Part shown: piece after piece, positions 8,703-17,312 of the stretch
How the letters are laid out: every line of letters starts with the position of its first letter
Position numbering within the stretch: the first letter of the stretch is position 1
DNA from: Cellulomonas sp. RIT-PI-Y
Lineage (GTDB): Bacteria; Actinomycetota; Actinomycetes; Actinomycetales; Cellulomonadaceae
Length of the DNA stretch: 64,000 nt
Assembly: GCF_025642745.1 (NCBI RefSeq)
Contig: NZ_JANZKP010000003.1
Coordinates: forward strand, 52,124-116,123
Direction: 5' to 3'
Program-made: the position numbers and the translations under genes
The notes under the pieces: generated by a model
Databases searched by the model: none
The model's input: only the letters and a program-made list of their open reading frames with translations
What the model was told of the DNA's origin: nothing

Positions 8703-10951
8703 GCGATCTCGGACTGCCGCTGCAGCTGGGAGTCTGGCTCCCGACCGATGTCGACACCGACCCCGCCGCCCGCGCGCTGGCCGCCGAGCACGCGGGCCTC
8801 GACCTGGTGGCGGTCGGCGGTCGGGTGGACCTGGTGCAGACCGGCACCGACGCCCGAGATCGGCAGTCGGCGCCCGAGGTCGGCAGTCCGCCGGGCGCTT
8901 CCCGGGGCGAACTGCCGAGTTCGGCGGAGCAGGGCGCTGAGGTTGCGGACGGTGCGGACGGTGCGGACGACGACTGGACTGTCGCCGCGTGGGTGGCGGC
9001 GCGGACGGCCACCATCCGGCTGCTGGTGGCCGTCGACGCGCAGCACCGCCCCGCGACCGTGACGGCACGGGCGGCGGCGGGTCTGGACCACCTGGCCGGT
9101 GGCCGGGTGGACCTGGTGCTGACCGGCACGGACCCGGCGGTGCTGCGTGAGGCGATCGCGGCGGTACGCGGGACGTGGGCGGCCGCCGACCCGACCCCGC
9201 TGCACCTGGACGGCGTGCATCACCGGGCCGACGGTGCACGGCGCGGACCGGCACCGGCGCACACCCCCGTGCTCGGCCTGTCCGCAACCGGTTCGGCGCC
9301 CGCCGAAGTGCGGACGCTCGGCGCGCAGTGGGCCGACCTGTGGTGGTCGGGGACCGTCGACGACGCGACCCCGCTCGCCGAGGCCGCGCGCACCGCCGGC
9401 CGGGAGCCCGCCGAGGTGCGGATCGTGCGCACCGTCGGATCGGACGCGACCCCCGAGGAGGTGGCCGCGCTGGTGCTGTCCGGCCGGGCGTCGACGATCC
9501 TGCTGGACGGCGACGACCCGGAGTGGGCGCGCACCGTCGCGCCCCGGGTCCGCGCCCTGGTCGACGCGGGCCGCGAGCTCGCCGGCACCCGGGTGCGTCA
9601 GCCGCGCAGCGCGGCCGTGCGGACGGCCCGGCGGCCCGGGATCGACTACGACGGCATCCCGGCCGAGCTGGTCGTGGACGCGGTGGAACCCGGGGACGCG
9701 GCCTATGCCACCGTCCGGTCCGGCTACATGCGCGGCGGCAGCCCGGGTCTGGTGCTGCGCCCCGCGGACACCGCCGGGGTGGTCACCGCGCTGGCGTGGG
9801 CCCGGACCCAGGACGTGCCGCTGGCGGTCCGGTCCGGCGGGCACGGGATCAGCGGTCGGTCCACGAACGACGGCGGGATCGTGCTGGACGTGGGACGGCT
9901 GAACCGGATCGAGGTGCTGGACCGGGCCTCCCGTCGGGTGCGGATCGGCCCCGGCGCCCGCTGGGGCGAGGTCGCCCAGGCACTGGAGCCGTACGGCTGG
10001 GCGATCACCTCGGGCGACTCCGGCGGCGTCGGAGTCGGCGGGCTGGCCACCGCGGGCGGGATCGGCTTCCTGGTCCGGGAGCACGGACTGACCCTGGACC
10101 ACCTGCGGTCGGTCGAGATCGTGCTGGCCGACGGCAGCGTGGTACACGCCTCGGAGACCGAGAACACCGAGCTGTTCTGGGGCGTGCGAGGCGCGGGCGC
10201 GAACCTGGGGATCGTGACCGGCTTCGAGTTCGTCGCGGACCCGGTGACCGAGGTCGGCTTCGCCCAGCTGGTGTTCGACGCCACCGACCTGGAGTCGTTC
10301 CTGGTCGACTACGGCGCGCTGGTCGAGGCGGCGCCGCGGGACGTCACGCCGTTCGTGCTGATGGGCCGGCCCCAGGGCGGGCGGATCTACGCCCAGGTGA
10401 TGGCGATGGTCGACAGCACCGACCCGGAGGTCGTGATCGACCGGTTGCAGCCCTTCGCTCAGCTCGCACCGCTGGTGCAGCAGCAGGTGCAGCTCCTGCC
10501 GTACAGCGCCGTGGTGGTCGCACCGGACGAGCAGCACCAGGGCGAGGGCGAGCCGGTCAGCCGCTCCGGGATGATCGAGCATCTGACCCCCGGCTTCGCC
10601 CGGGACGCGGCGGCTCTGGTCCGCAGCGGTCACACCTACTTCTTCCAGATCCGGGCCGCCGGAGGCGCGGTGGCGGACGTCCCGGCGGAGGCGACCGCGT
10701 ACGCACACCGGTCGGCCAACTTCTCCGTGGTCGCCTTCGGGGCGAGCCGGCACCGGCTGGACGCGGTGTGGGACGCGATGGCCGGGCACTTCTCCGGCAT
10801 CTACTCCAGCTTCGAGACCGACCGCCGCCCGGAGCGGCTGGCCGAGGTGTTCCCCGGCCGGACACTGGAACGGCTGCGCGCGCTCAAGCGGCGCCTCGAC
10901 CCGGAGGACGTGTTCCGACACAACTTCTCCGTGGCTGCGGGCGACGACTGA
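8699..10951 (+). CDS. LLM domain fused to BBE-type FAD oxidase
   Basis: A 750-residue two-domain protein. Residues 1-320 form a degenerate LLM barrel (GLPLQLGVWLP, then GGRVDLVLTGTD at about 134-145). Residues 345-515 are a PCMH FAD-binding domain with the VRSGGHG loop; H382 is in the place of the covalent-FAD histidine of berberine-bridge enzymes. The C terminus (about 710-746) is a BBE segment ending EDVFRHNFS. The first domain is interrupted at residues 40-93 by a repeat-rich insertion where other LLM proteins have the QDHPY segment, so that domain may be inactive. The GTG start overlaps the previous stop. Confidence 0.85.
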   Translation: MSDLGLPLQLGVWLPTDVDTDPAARALAAEHAGLDLVAVGGRVDLVQTGTDARDRQSAPEVGSPPGASRGELPSSAEQGAEVADGADGADDDWTVAAWVAARTATIRLLVAVDAQHRPATVTARAAAGLDHLAGGRVDLVLTGTDPAVLREAIAAVRGTWAAADPTPLHLDGVHHRADGARRGPAPAHTPVLGLSATGSAPAEVRTLGAQWADLWWSGTVDDATPLAEAARTAGREPAEVRIVRTVGSDATPEEVAALVLSGRASTILLDGDDPEWARTVAPRVRALVDAGRELAGTRVRQPRSAAVRTARRPGIDYDGIPAELVVDAVEPGDAAYATVRSGYMRGGSPGLVLRPADTAGVVTALAWARTQDVPLAVRSGGHGISGRSTNDGGIVLDVGRLNRIEVLDRASRRVRIGPGARWGEVAQALEPYGWAITSGDSGGVGVGGLATAGGIGFLVREHGLTLDHLRSVEIVLADGSVVHASETENTELFWGVRGAGANLGIVTGFEFVADPVTEVGFAQLVFDATDLESFLVDYGALVEAAPRDVTPFVLMGRPQGGRIYAQVMAMVDSTDPEVVIDRLQPFAQLAPLVQQQVQLLPYSAVVVAPDEQHQGEGEPVSRSGMIEHLTPGFARDAAALVRSGHTYFFQIRAAGGAVADVPAEATAYAHRSANFSVVAFGASRHRLDAVWDAMAGHFSGIYSSFETDRRPERLAEVFPGRTLERLRALKRRLDPEDVFRHNFSVAAGDD
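8816..8971 (+). repeat. Repeat-derived insertion inside the LLM domain
   Basis: Three repeat types lie together. 8816-8851 is a 32/36 copy of 9098-9133 in the same gene. 8851-8868 and 8871-8888 are an 18-nt direct repeat (17/18 identical, period 20) whose TCGGCAGT core recurs inverted as ACTGCCGA near 8925. 8945-8971 is a nine-base unit repeated three times (Ala-Asp-Gly/Asp). All lengths keep the reading frame. Confidence 0.7.
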
Positions 10952-10957
10952 CCCGGC

Positions 10958-10963
10958 TAGCCT
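10958..10963 (+). promoter_or_regulatory. -10 box of the anti-sigma-type ATPase gene
   Basis: TAGCCT lies 28 bases before the ATG, leaving a short leader that contains the GGAGG ribosome site at 10982-10986. Confidence 0.4.
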
Positions 10964-10990
10964 GTCCGCTCGATCGTGGACGGAGGTCCG

Positions 10991-11392
10991 ATGGAGCAGG
11001 CGGCCACCGAGCGCTGGACGGTACCGTCGCGGCTGTCCGCCGTGCCCACCGCCCGGCGGTGGGCCGCACGGTTCCTGTCCGGCCGCGGCCTTCCCGAGGA
11101 CCTGGTCGACACCGTCGAGCTCCTGGTGAGCGAGCTGGTGACCAACGCGGTCCGGCACGCGGACACCGGGGCGGTGAGCGTCGCGCTCCGGATCGAACCG
11201 ACCCGCCTGCTGGTCGAGGTGCAGGACGACGACCCGCTGCCGCCCAGCCTGGTAACCGCGCGGCCGGGGGACGTCGGCGGGCGCGGGATCGGCATGCTCG
11301 CGCTGGCCGGCGCGGAGTGGGGCGTCACGGACCGGGGGACCACCGGCAAGGCGGTGTGGTTCGCACTGCCGTTGACGTCCACGGAATCGTGA
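10991..11392 (+). CDS. RsbW-like ATP-binding anti-sigma protein
   Basis: A 133-residue single-domain GHKL ATPase of the HATPase_c_2 type found in actinobacterial anti-sigma kinases. Visible motifs are the N box VSELVTNAVRHA (about 46-57), the G1 box VEVQDDDP (76-83) and the G2 box GGRGIGMLALA (97-107). The ATG at 10991 is chosen because GGAGG lies just upstream; an in-frame GTG at 10976 would place the ribosome site inside the gene. No sigma factor or antagonist is adjacent, but a SpoIIE-type phosphatase is encoded 8 kb away. Confidence 0.82.
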   Translation: MEQAATERWTVPSRLSAVPTARRWAARFLSGRGLPEDLVDTVELLVSELVTNAVRHADTGAVSVALRIEPTRLLVEVQDDDPLPPSLVTARPGDVGGRGIGMLALAGAEWGVTDRGTTGKAVWFALPLTSTES

Positions 11393-11426
11393 CCTGATCC
11401 GTCGCGCTGGCCGAGAGGTCGTCGCC

Positions 11427-11438
11427 TACGGTGGGGCC
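11427..11438 (+). promoter_or_regulatory. Leaderless promoter of the PBP gene
   Basis: TACGGT at 11427-11432 ends six bases before the ATG, the leaderless pattern repeated at several genes here. Confidence 0.5.
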
Positions 11439-13793
11439 ATGGTCAGGCCGCCGCGACAGTCCCGCCGACGGATGTCCGTGTTCACCGCGTTCGCGCTGGT
11501 GCTGGCCCTGGTGGTCACCTCGGCGGTCGGTGGTGTGCTCGCCGCCGGACTGGTCGCCCCGGCGGTCGCGATGGCCGACGGGACCACGGACATGGCGGTC
11601 CAGGCGTTCGAGGACCTGCCGACCGAGCTGGAACGCCAGCCGCTGTCCGAGAAGTCGGTGATGCTGGCCTCGGACGGCACCACCAAGCTCGCGGAGTTCT
11701 GGTCGGAGAACCGGATCGTGGTGCCGCTCGCCGCGGTGAGCGAGCAGATGCAGAACGCGGTGATCGCCACCGAGGACAAGCGGTTCTACCAGCACGGCGG
11801 CATCGACCCGACCGGCATGATGCGCGCCGCGGTCCGCAACCTGACCAACCCGGGCCGGACCGAGGGCGCGTCCACGCTGACCCAGCAGTACATCAAGAAC
11901 GTGCTGATCGAGGCCGCGGTCCGGCAGGACGACCTGGCCGCGGTGGACGCCGCCCGGGAGGCCGACGGCGCCGAGGGCTACCTGCGCAAGCTCCGGGAGG
12001 CGAAGCTCGCCATCGCCCTGGAGAAGGAGATGACCAAGGACGAGATCCTCGAGTCCTACCTCAACATCGCGCAGTTCGGCCTGAACACCTACGGCGTCGA
12101 GGCGGCCGCGCAGCGGTACTTCAGCACCTCCGCCGCCCAGCTGACCTCCCTCCAGGCGGCCACGATCGCCGGGATCACCCAGAGCCCGAGCGCCTACGAC
12201 CCGATCCGGAACCCGGAGGCATCCCAGGAGCGCCGGGACCGGGTGCTCCGGCTCATGCACGACCAGGGGTACATCAGCCGCGACGAGCTGGACGCCGGTC
12301 TGGCCGCCCCGCTGACCGACACCCTGGTGCCGAGCGAGCCGACGGTCGGCTGCATGGCCGCCGAGCAGACCGTGCTCGGCGCCGGGTACTTCTGCGACTA
12401 CGTCACCAAGGTGATCCGCAACGACCCGGCGTTCGGCGAGACCCCCGAGGACCGGGTCGACCGGCTGTACCGCGGCGGGCTGACCATCACCACCACCCTG
12501 GACGTCCGCGAGCAGACCATCGCCGACCAGGAGGTGAAGAACGGGATCCCGGTGGACGACGCCTCCGGGGTCGCGTCCTCGATCGTCACGGTCGAGCCGG
12601 GCAGCGGCAAGATCACCTCGATGGCCCAGAACCGGGTCTACAACAACACCGAGCAGCACGGCGACCGCGAGACCGCGGTCAACTACAACACCGACTTCGC
12701 GTACGGCGGCGGCAGCGGCTTCCCGCCCGGATCGACCTTCAAGCCGTTCACGCTCACCCAGTGGCTCAAGCAGGGGCACAACCTCAGCGAGGTGGTGAAC
12801 GGCACCCGGTTCTCCTACCGGTTCAGCGAGTTCTCCGCGCCCTGCACCAGCCTGAACGGATCGACCGAGTACCGGTTCTCCAACGCCGAGGGCCCGCGGT
12901 CCGGCGGCATGATGACGGTGCAGCAGGCGACCTCCGGCTCGGTGAACTCCGGCTACCTGGCGATGGCCGCCCAGCTCGACCTGTGCGGGATCATGGACAC
13001 CGCCACCTCGCTGGGCATCCACCGGGCGGGCGGGAACTCCGGCGACGGCCCGTTCCAGGTGCTCCCCGCGAACGTGCTCGGCTCGGACTCGGTCGCCCCG
13101 GTCACGATGGCCGCCGCCTTCGCCGCGTTCGCCGCCGGGGGCACGTTCTGCGCGCCGATCGCGATCCTCGCGGTCGCCGACACCGACGGGAACCCGTTGC
13201 CGGTGCCGGATGCGGGCTGCCACCAGGCACTGGACCCGCAGATCGCCAACGCGGTGGCCTACGCGCTCAGCGGGGTGTGGAACGGCACCGCGAGCACCAG
13301 CCCGCCGCCGTTCACCGCCGCGGGCAAGACCGGCACCACCTCGCGGAACGAGCACACCTGGTTCGTCGGCTTCACCCCGCTGCGGTCCACCGCGGTGTGG
13401 GTCGGGCACTCCGAGGGCATGGTGCCGATGCAGCGGGTCACGATCAACGGGGCCACCTACCGGAACGTCTTCGGATCCTCGGTGGCGGTGCCGACCTGGA
13501 AGCGATTCATGGAGCGCACGCTGGAGAACGTGCCGGTGCCGGCGTTCGGCGCCCCCAACCCGGACCAGATCGTCGGCCAGCAGGTCGCGGTGCCGTCGGT
13601 GGTGGGCCAGGACCAGACCGCGGCGATCAGCGCGCTCGCCGCGGCCGGCTTCCCGGCCCGGGTCGCCGGGGCCAACCCGGATGCGGCACCGGCCGGGACG
13701 GTGATCCAGCAGTCCCCCGCCGGGACCGCGCCGCCCGGGACGCCGGTCAGCCTGCTGCTGTCGGCCGGCGGCGGCGCACCCGCCACCGGGTGA
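11439..13793 (+). CDS. Class A penicillin-binding protein with PASTA domain
   Basis: A 784-residue bifunctional peptidoglycan synthase. After a short basic tail comes one membrane anchor (about 12-40). The GT51 glycosyltransferase domain has the catalytic E112-D113 in IATEDKRFYQHGG. The transpeptidase domain shows S432-T-F-K435, S501-V-N503 and K630-T-G632. A single PASTA domain (about 716-780, starting VPSVVGQDQ) closes the protein. It makes and crosslinks septal or lateral wall. The order of domains and length match actinobacterial PonA-type proteins. Confidence 0.95.
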   Translation: MVRPPRQSRRRMSVFTAFALVLALVVTSAVGGVLAAGLVAPAVAMADGTTDMAVQAFEDLPTELERQPLSEKSVMLASDGTTKLAEFWSENRIVVPLAAVSEQMQNAVIATEDKRFYQHGGIDPTGMMRAAVRNLTNPGRTEGASTLTQQYIKNVLIEAAVRQDDLAAVDAAREADGAEGYLRKLREAKLAIALEKEMTKDEILESYLNIAQFGLNTYGVEAAAQRYFSTSAAQLTSLQAATIAGITQSPSAYDPIRNPEASQERRDRVLRLMHDQGYISRDELDAGLAAPLTDTLVPSEPTVGCMAAEQTVLGAGYFCDYVTKVIRNDPAFGETPEDRVDRLYRGGLTITTTLDVREQTIADQEVKNGIPVDDASGVASSIVTVEPGSGKITSMAQNRVYNNTEQHGDRETAVNYNTDFAYGGGSGFPPGSTFKPFTLTQWLKQGHNLSEVVNGTRFSYRFSEFSAPCTSLNGSTEYRFSNAEGPRSGGMMTVQQATSGSVNSGYLAMAAQLDLCGIMDTATSLGIHRAGGNSGDGPFQVLPANVLGSDSVAPVTMAAAFAAFAAGGTFCAPIAILAVADTDGNPLPVPDAGCHQALDPQIANAVAYALSGVWNGTASTSPPPFTAAGKTGTTSRNEHTWFVGFTPLRSTAVWVGHSEGMVPMQRVTINGATYRNVFGSSVAVPTWKRFMERTLENVPVPAFGAPNPDQIVGQQVAVPSVVGQDQTAAISALAAAGFPARVAGANPDAAPAGTVIQQSPAGTAPPGTPVSLLLSAGGGAPATG

Positions 13794-13802
13794 GCCGGCG
13801 GG

Positions 13803-13958
13803 TCAGGCGGTCTTGCTGAGCACCGGTGCGTCGGCCTCCACCGGCACCAGCAGCGTCTCGCCGTCGTCGAGCACCAGCACCACGGCGGACCCGCCGCAGA
13901 CGCAGAACAGCTCGGCGGTGTCCCCGTCGTCGAAGTACGTGCAGACGTGTGCGGTCAT
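13803..13958 (-). CDS. Small CxC protein, possible metal-binding
   Basis: A 51-residue protein reading HVCTYFDDGDTAELFCVCGG near the N terminus. The histidine/cysteine pair H4-C6 and the C18-x-C20 pair could bind one metal ion (inference). It ends nine bases from the convergent PBP gene and is divergent from the ArsR gene. The start ATG is at 13956-13958. I do not know its function. Confidence 0.6.
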   Translation of the reverse strand: MTAHVCTYFDDGDTAELFCVCGGSAVVLVLDDGETLLVPVEADAPVLSKTA

Positions 13959-14081
13959 GTCTCGACGGTAGGCGCGACCACTGACACTCCGGCTCCGATC
14001 GGGCCGCGTGTCGCACATCGATCCCCGGTTGCGCAACCTCGGGGTTGCCCGGCTGGCCCCGGCAGTGGTGAGATCGCCCGC

Positions 14082-14528
14082 GTGGATGACCTGACCCCTG
14101 TGCTCGCCGCCCTCGCAGACCCCACCCGTCGGGACATCGTGACGCGGCTCGCTGCCGGGGACGCCACCGCTGGTGAGCTCGCCGCGCCCTACGCCATCAC
14201 CCCGCAGGCGGTGTCCAAGCACCTGAAGGTGCTCGAAGACGCCGGTCTGGTCAGCCGTCGCCGGGAGGCCCAGCGACGGCCGGTGCACCTGGAGGTGGAC
14301 CGGCTGGACCTGATGACCATGTGGATCGAGCGCCAGCGCCGGACCGCGCTGCTGCGAGCGGCGGAACAGGCGGCAGCGGAGCAGGCCGCGGCGGACGAGG
14401 CGGCAGCGGAGGAGGAGGCCGAGGAGTCGGCTGCGCACGATCCCGCCGGTCCGCCGTTGCGCGGTGGCGCGGACCGGGTGTTCCAGCCCTGGGACCTCGG
14501 TGCGCGTCGGGTCGACCCGACGCAGTAG
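14082..14528 (+). CDS. ArsR-family regulator with Ala/Glu-rich tail
   Basis: A 148-residue winged-helix regulator of the type LAALADPTRRDIVTRL at the N terminus. The recognition helix is AITPQAVSKHLKVLEDAG (about 43-60). The cysteines of metal-sensing ArsR proteins are absent, so it fits the PadR/ArsR-like group linked to SRPBCC proteins. Residues 88-120 are an Ala/Glu low-complexity stretch, probably a long helix or linker. The GTG at 14082 places the start directly before the domain; the open frame upstream is not convincing. Confidence 0.8.
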   Translation: MDDLTPVLAALADPTRRDIVTRLAAGDATAGELAAPYAITPQAVSKHLKVLEDAGLVSRRREAQRRPVHLEVDRLDLMTMWIERQRRTALLRAAEQAAAEQAAADEAAAEEEAEESAAHDPAGPPLRGGADRVFQPWDLGARRVDPTQ

Positions 14529-15137
14529 TCAGTTCGTGTACGCCCAGTGCCAGGGCTCGCGGGGGGTGTCCTCGACGAATCCGTAGCGACCGGCGTTCGC
14601 CCGCATCCAGGCCTGTGCGGAGGAGTCGAGGTCGAGGTCGGCGGCCATGCCCCAGCCGTGGTCGCTGGTGCCCGGCACCGCGGCCAGACCGCCCTCGGAG
14701 TACAGGCCCTTGCGCGCGGCGACGTCGACCTGGGATGCGTAGGACCGGTAGGAATCGGTGATGCCGATCGTGACGCCCTGTGCCTTGGCGTCCGCGATCA
14801 GCTGGGTGAGCGCCGACGCCGCCGGGGCCCACAGCCGGTGCGAGGTGGTCCCGACCTGCTGCAGCGCGTCCGCCGGGATCTTGCCGTTGCCGTAGGCGGC
14901 CAGCGCCGTGGGGATGCCGTCGGCGTTCCGGGTGGAGTCGACGGCCGCCGCGGCCGTGGTCGAAGTGGTGGTCGTCGTGGTGGACGTGCTGGTCGAGGCG
15001 CTCCCGAGCTGAGCGGCGAGTGCCTGCGCGAAGCTGGTGCCGGCGACCGTCGTCGACCCGAACCGGGTGCTCAGGGACGACAGATCGGCCTGGATGGCGG
15101 CGATCCGGGACGTGATGCCGGTGATGCCCTCGGTCAT
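14529..15137 (-). CDS. M15-type peptidase with flagellar-style N terminus
   Basis: A 202-residue protein. The C-terminal domain (about 75-200) is a D-alanyl-D-alanine carboxypeptidase/VanY-type M15 fold with GTSDHGWGMAADLDL (zinc ligands H160 and D167) and EPWHWAY (H197). The N terminus reads ITSRIAAIQADLSSLSTRFG and TSFAQALAAQ, a pattern that I associate with cell-wall hydrolases in actinobacterial flagellar clusters. A Ser/Thr linker (47-60) joins the parts. There is no signal peptide. No flagellar gene lies nearby. Confidence 0.78.
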   Translation of the reverse strand: MTEGITGITSRIAAIQADLSSLSTRFGSTTVAGTSFAQALAAQLGSASTSTSTTTTTTSTTAAAAVDSTRNADGIPTALAAYGNGKIPADALQQVGTTSHRLWAPAASALTQLIADAKAQGVTIGITDSYRSYASQVDVAARKGLYSEGGLAAVPGTSDHGWGMAADLDLDSSAQAWMRANAGRYGFVEDTPREPWHWAYTN

Positions 15138-15214
15138 GCGGTGCGGTCCTCCCCTGTCCCCGTTCCCATCGGCCGCGCGGGGTCGGGGATGAGCGAACCG
15201 GGTCTGCGCCGGCG

Positions 15215-15278
15215 GCCGGGTGCCGGTCGGCCGGGCCACCGGGCGCCGGTCCGTCGCGCCGCCGGGTGCCGGTCGGCC
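15215..15278. repeat. Short direct repeat in the M15/GH26 gap
   Basis: An 18-base GC-only unit (GCCGGGTGCCGGTCGGCC) occurs identically at 15215-15232 and 15261-15278. A shorter GGTCCACC doublet follows at 15302. The 182-base gap (15138-15319) otherwise shows no gene. Confidence 0.6.
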
Positions 15279-15319
15279 TGTCGACCGAGTGCCGGACAGC
15301 CGGTCCACCGGTCCACCGG

Positions 15320-17149
15320 TCAGGGCAGGGTCCGCACCGACTGCGTCGGGCCGGTCGCGGTGCCGAGGGCGTTGCTCGCCACCACCCGGAAGGTGTGGCC
15401 GGTCCCGGGCGCCAGACCGGTGAGCTCCTGGGTGGACGCCCGTTCCCAGGTCGCGGCGGCGAAGGTCTGCACGGCGCTGCGGTTCTGGAACGCCGGCCCC
15501 CACTCCACCCAGACCCGGGTCTCCAGCGCGTGCGGATGCACCCGTAACGGCACGGTGGCCACGGTCCGTCCCACCCCGGTGGCCGCGAGCGCCCGCACCA
15601 CCGGCGGTCCCGGCGTGTCCAGCACCCGGGTCAGCACGCTGTTCCCCGCCGCGGTGCTGACCGTGGCGGTCCAGGTGTAGCGCGTAGCGGGGGTCAGCCC
15701 GGACAGGTCCTGCACGAAGGCCTGGGCGTACCGGGTGGCCGCCACCGCGAACCGCACCCGGCCGACCGGGGCGGCGCCCTCCGGCCCCCAGGCCAGGGTG
15801 AGCGTGCCGGACAGCCCGTGTGGATCCACCCAGGCACGCAGCGAGGCGGTGGTGCCGGAGACCGTCTCGGACCCGGTCACCGTCGCCGCCGCACTGGAGA
15901 CCACCCGTCGCCGGTCGACCGCCGTCCGGCCGCCGGTGTCCGTGACGGTCACGGTGAGCGGCCAGTCGCCCGCCGGGTAGCTGTGCCGGATCGTGCCCGG
16001 CTGGCCGGTGCCGGCACCGATCGCGGACCCGTCCCCCCAGTCGACCTGCCAGGAGGCGATGCCGGAACCGGGGGGCGACCCGGAGCCGGTGCTGCGCGAC
16101 AGGTCGAGCGCGACCGGCAACGGCGCGGGACCGGCGGCGGGGTCCGGCCGCGCCCAGGCGCTCGGCGCGGACCGAACGGAGCTCTGCCGCACCGCCTGCC
16201 CGAAGGCCGCCACCGAGTCCGGATCGCCACCGATCCGCCAGTCGCAGGTCCCGACCCCCTCGAACACCGACGCGCCCTCCAGCTCGGGCCAGGCCGCCAG
16301 CCACTCCACCGCCTCGCGGAGCCAGTCCGGTCGCCGACCGGGGTCCGCCTGATCCGGAACAGAGCCGAACTCGGCCAGCAGCGGGACCTTGCTCCGGGCG
16401 GCGGCCCAGTTCCGGAACGGTCCGGCCACCGTGGACAGCGCCCGCCATGCCGGCGGCTTGCCCGGCGCGCAGCCGAACCAGTTGTAGGCGTCCAGCCCGA
16501 CCCGGTCGACCACGTCGTCGCCGGGGTAGAACGCCTCCGCCCCCGCGGTGGACGGAGCGGAGCCGAAGCTGCCGGGCGTCATCACCCAGGTCCAGCGCAC
16601 GGTGGTCACCCCGGCGGCGCGGAACACCGCCACGTAGTGCCGCCAGGCCGCGCGGAACTCCGCGGGGGTGCCCCAGCCCTGCGCGACGTCCGGTTCGTGG
16701 TGGAACGTGAGATAGACCGGCACACCGAGGGCGGCGATCCCGGCGGCCTGGGTCCGGATCTGCTCGTCGAGCGCTCCGGAGGCCACCGTCGCCCAGGACA
16801 CCCGGCTGCCGTCCCGGCGCATCGGCCAGACGGACAGCAGCGGGGTGCGGCCGCGGGCCACGGACGCGGCGACAGGCGCCGGCGGCTGCACGTCGTCCCA
16901 GCGCGCGTACCAGCGCACCAGGTCCAGCCGACGGTCCAGCCGGTCCTCGAACGCGTCGACCGCCTCGGCCGCACCGCTCGCCGAGCCCTGGTCGACGTGC
17001 GCCCCGAGCAGGAGGCCGGGTCCGGGATCAACGGCGGCCGCGGCGCGCGCCGCCGGGTCGATCGCGGTCGCGGCCGACGGCCCTACCGGGAGCAGTAGGG
17101 CGGCGAGGCACAGCGCGAGGATCGCCCGGATCGGATCGGGAGGGTGCAT
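15320..17149 (-). CDS. Secreted GH26-type glycoside hydrolase with PKD domain
   Basis: A 609-residue secreted protein. Residues 1-30 are a signal peptide. Residues 45-330 form a GH26 (beta-mannanase-like) barrel, with a TFHHEPD segment in the place of the acid/base HE motif and LLAEFGS as the nucleophile motif. A PKD domain follows (about 350-410, WQVDWGDGS and HSYPAGDWPLTVTVTD), then two fibronectin-III-like repeats with LTPATRYTWTA and LAPGTGHTFRVVA. The ATG at 17147-17149 is preceded by TGAGGA. It likely acts on extracellular mannan or a related glycan; specificity is not shown. Confidence 0.8.
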   Translation of the reverse strand: MHPPDPIRAILALCLAALLLPVGPSAATAIDPAARAAAAVDPGPGLLLGAHVDQGSASGAAEAVDAFEDRLDRRLDLVRWYARWDDVQPPAPVAASVARGRTPLLSVWPMRRDGSRVSWATVASGALDEQIRTQAAGIAALGVPVYLTFHHEPDVAQGWGTPAEFRAAWRHYVAVFRAAGVTTVRWTWVMTPGSFGSAPSTAGAEAFYPGDDVVDRVGLDAYNWFGCAPGKPPAWRALSTVAGPFRNWAAARSKVPLLAEFGSVPDQADPGRRPDWLREAVEWLAAWPELEGASVFEGVGTCDWRIGGDPDSVAAFGQAVRQSSVRSAPSAWARPDPAAGPAPLPVALDLSRSTGSGSPPGSGIASWQVDWGDGSAIGAGTGQPGTIRHSYPAGDWPLTVTVTDTGGRTAVDRRRVVSSAAATVTGSETVSGTTASLRAWVDPHGLSGTLTLAWGPEGAAPVGRVRFAVAATRYAQAFVQDLSGLTPATRYTWTATVSTAAGNSVLTRVLDTPGPPVVRALAATGVGRTVATVPLRVHPHALETRVWVEWGPAFQNRSAVQTFAAATWERASTQELTGLAPGTGHTFRVVASNALGTATGPTQSVRTLP

Positions 17150-17231
17150 GCGAGGATCCTCACGGCGCTGCACGCCCTGCGATCCACGGATCGCGTGGCC
17201 GGATCGATGTGTCCCGCACCACTGTCACATC

Positions 17232-17246
17232 CGGGGAATATCCCCG
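17232..17246. promoter_or_regulatory. Palindrome CGGGGA-ATA-TCCCCG
   Basis: A perfect six-base inverted repeat with a three-base centre, 67 bases upstream of the flavin monooxygenase pair and 82 upstream of the divergent GH26 gene. It has the form of a repressor site; no regulator gene is adjacent. Confidence 0.35.
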
Positions 17247-17312
17247 CATCCGCGCCGGTTGGGGCGCAGGTACATGCAAACGCATCGAGTTTCGAGTTCT
17301 GGGGAGCGCACC

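Noticed and set aside
8225..10951. A single 908-codon gene starting at 8225
   Set aside because: The first 158 codons are a shadow of the upstream LLM gene. The true start is the GTG at 8699 that overlaps its stop.
15138..15319. CRISPR-like array from short repeats
   Set aside because: Only two copies of an 18-base GC-only unit are present, without regular spacers.
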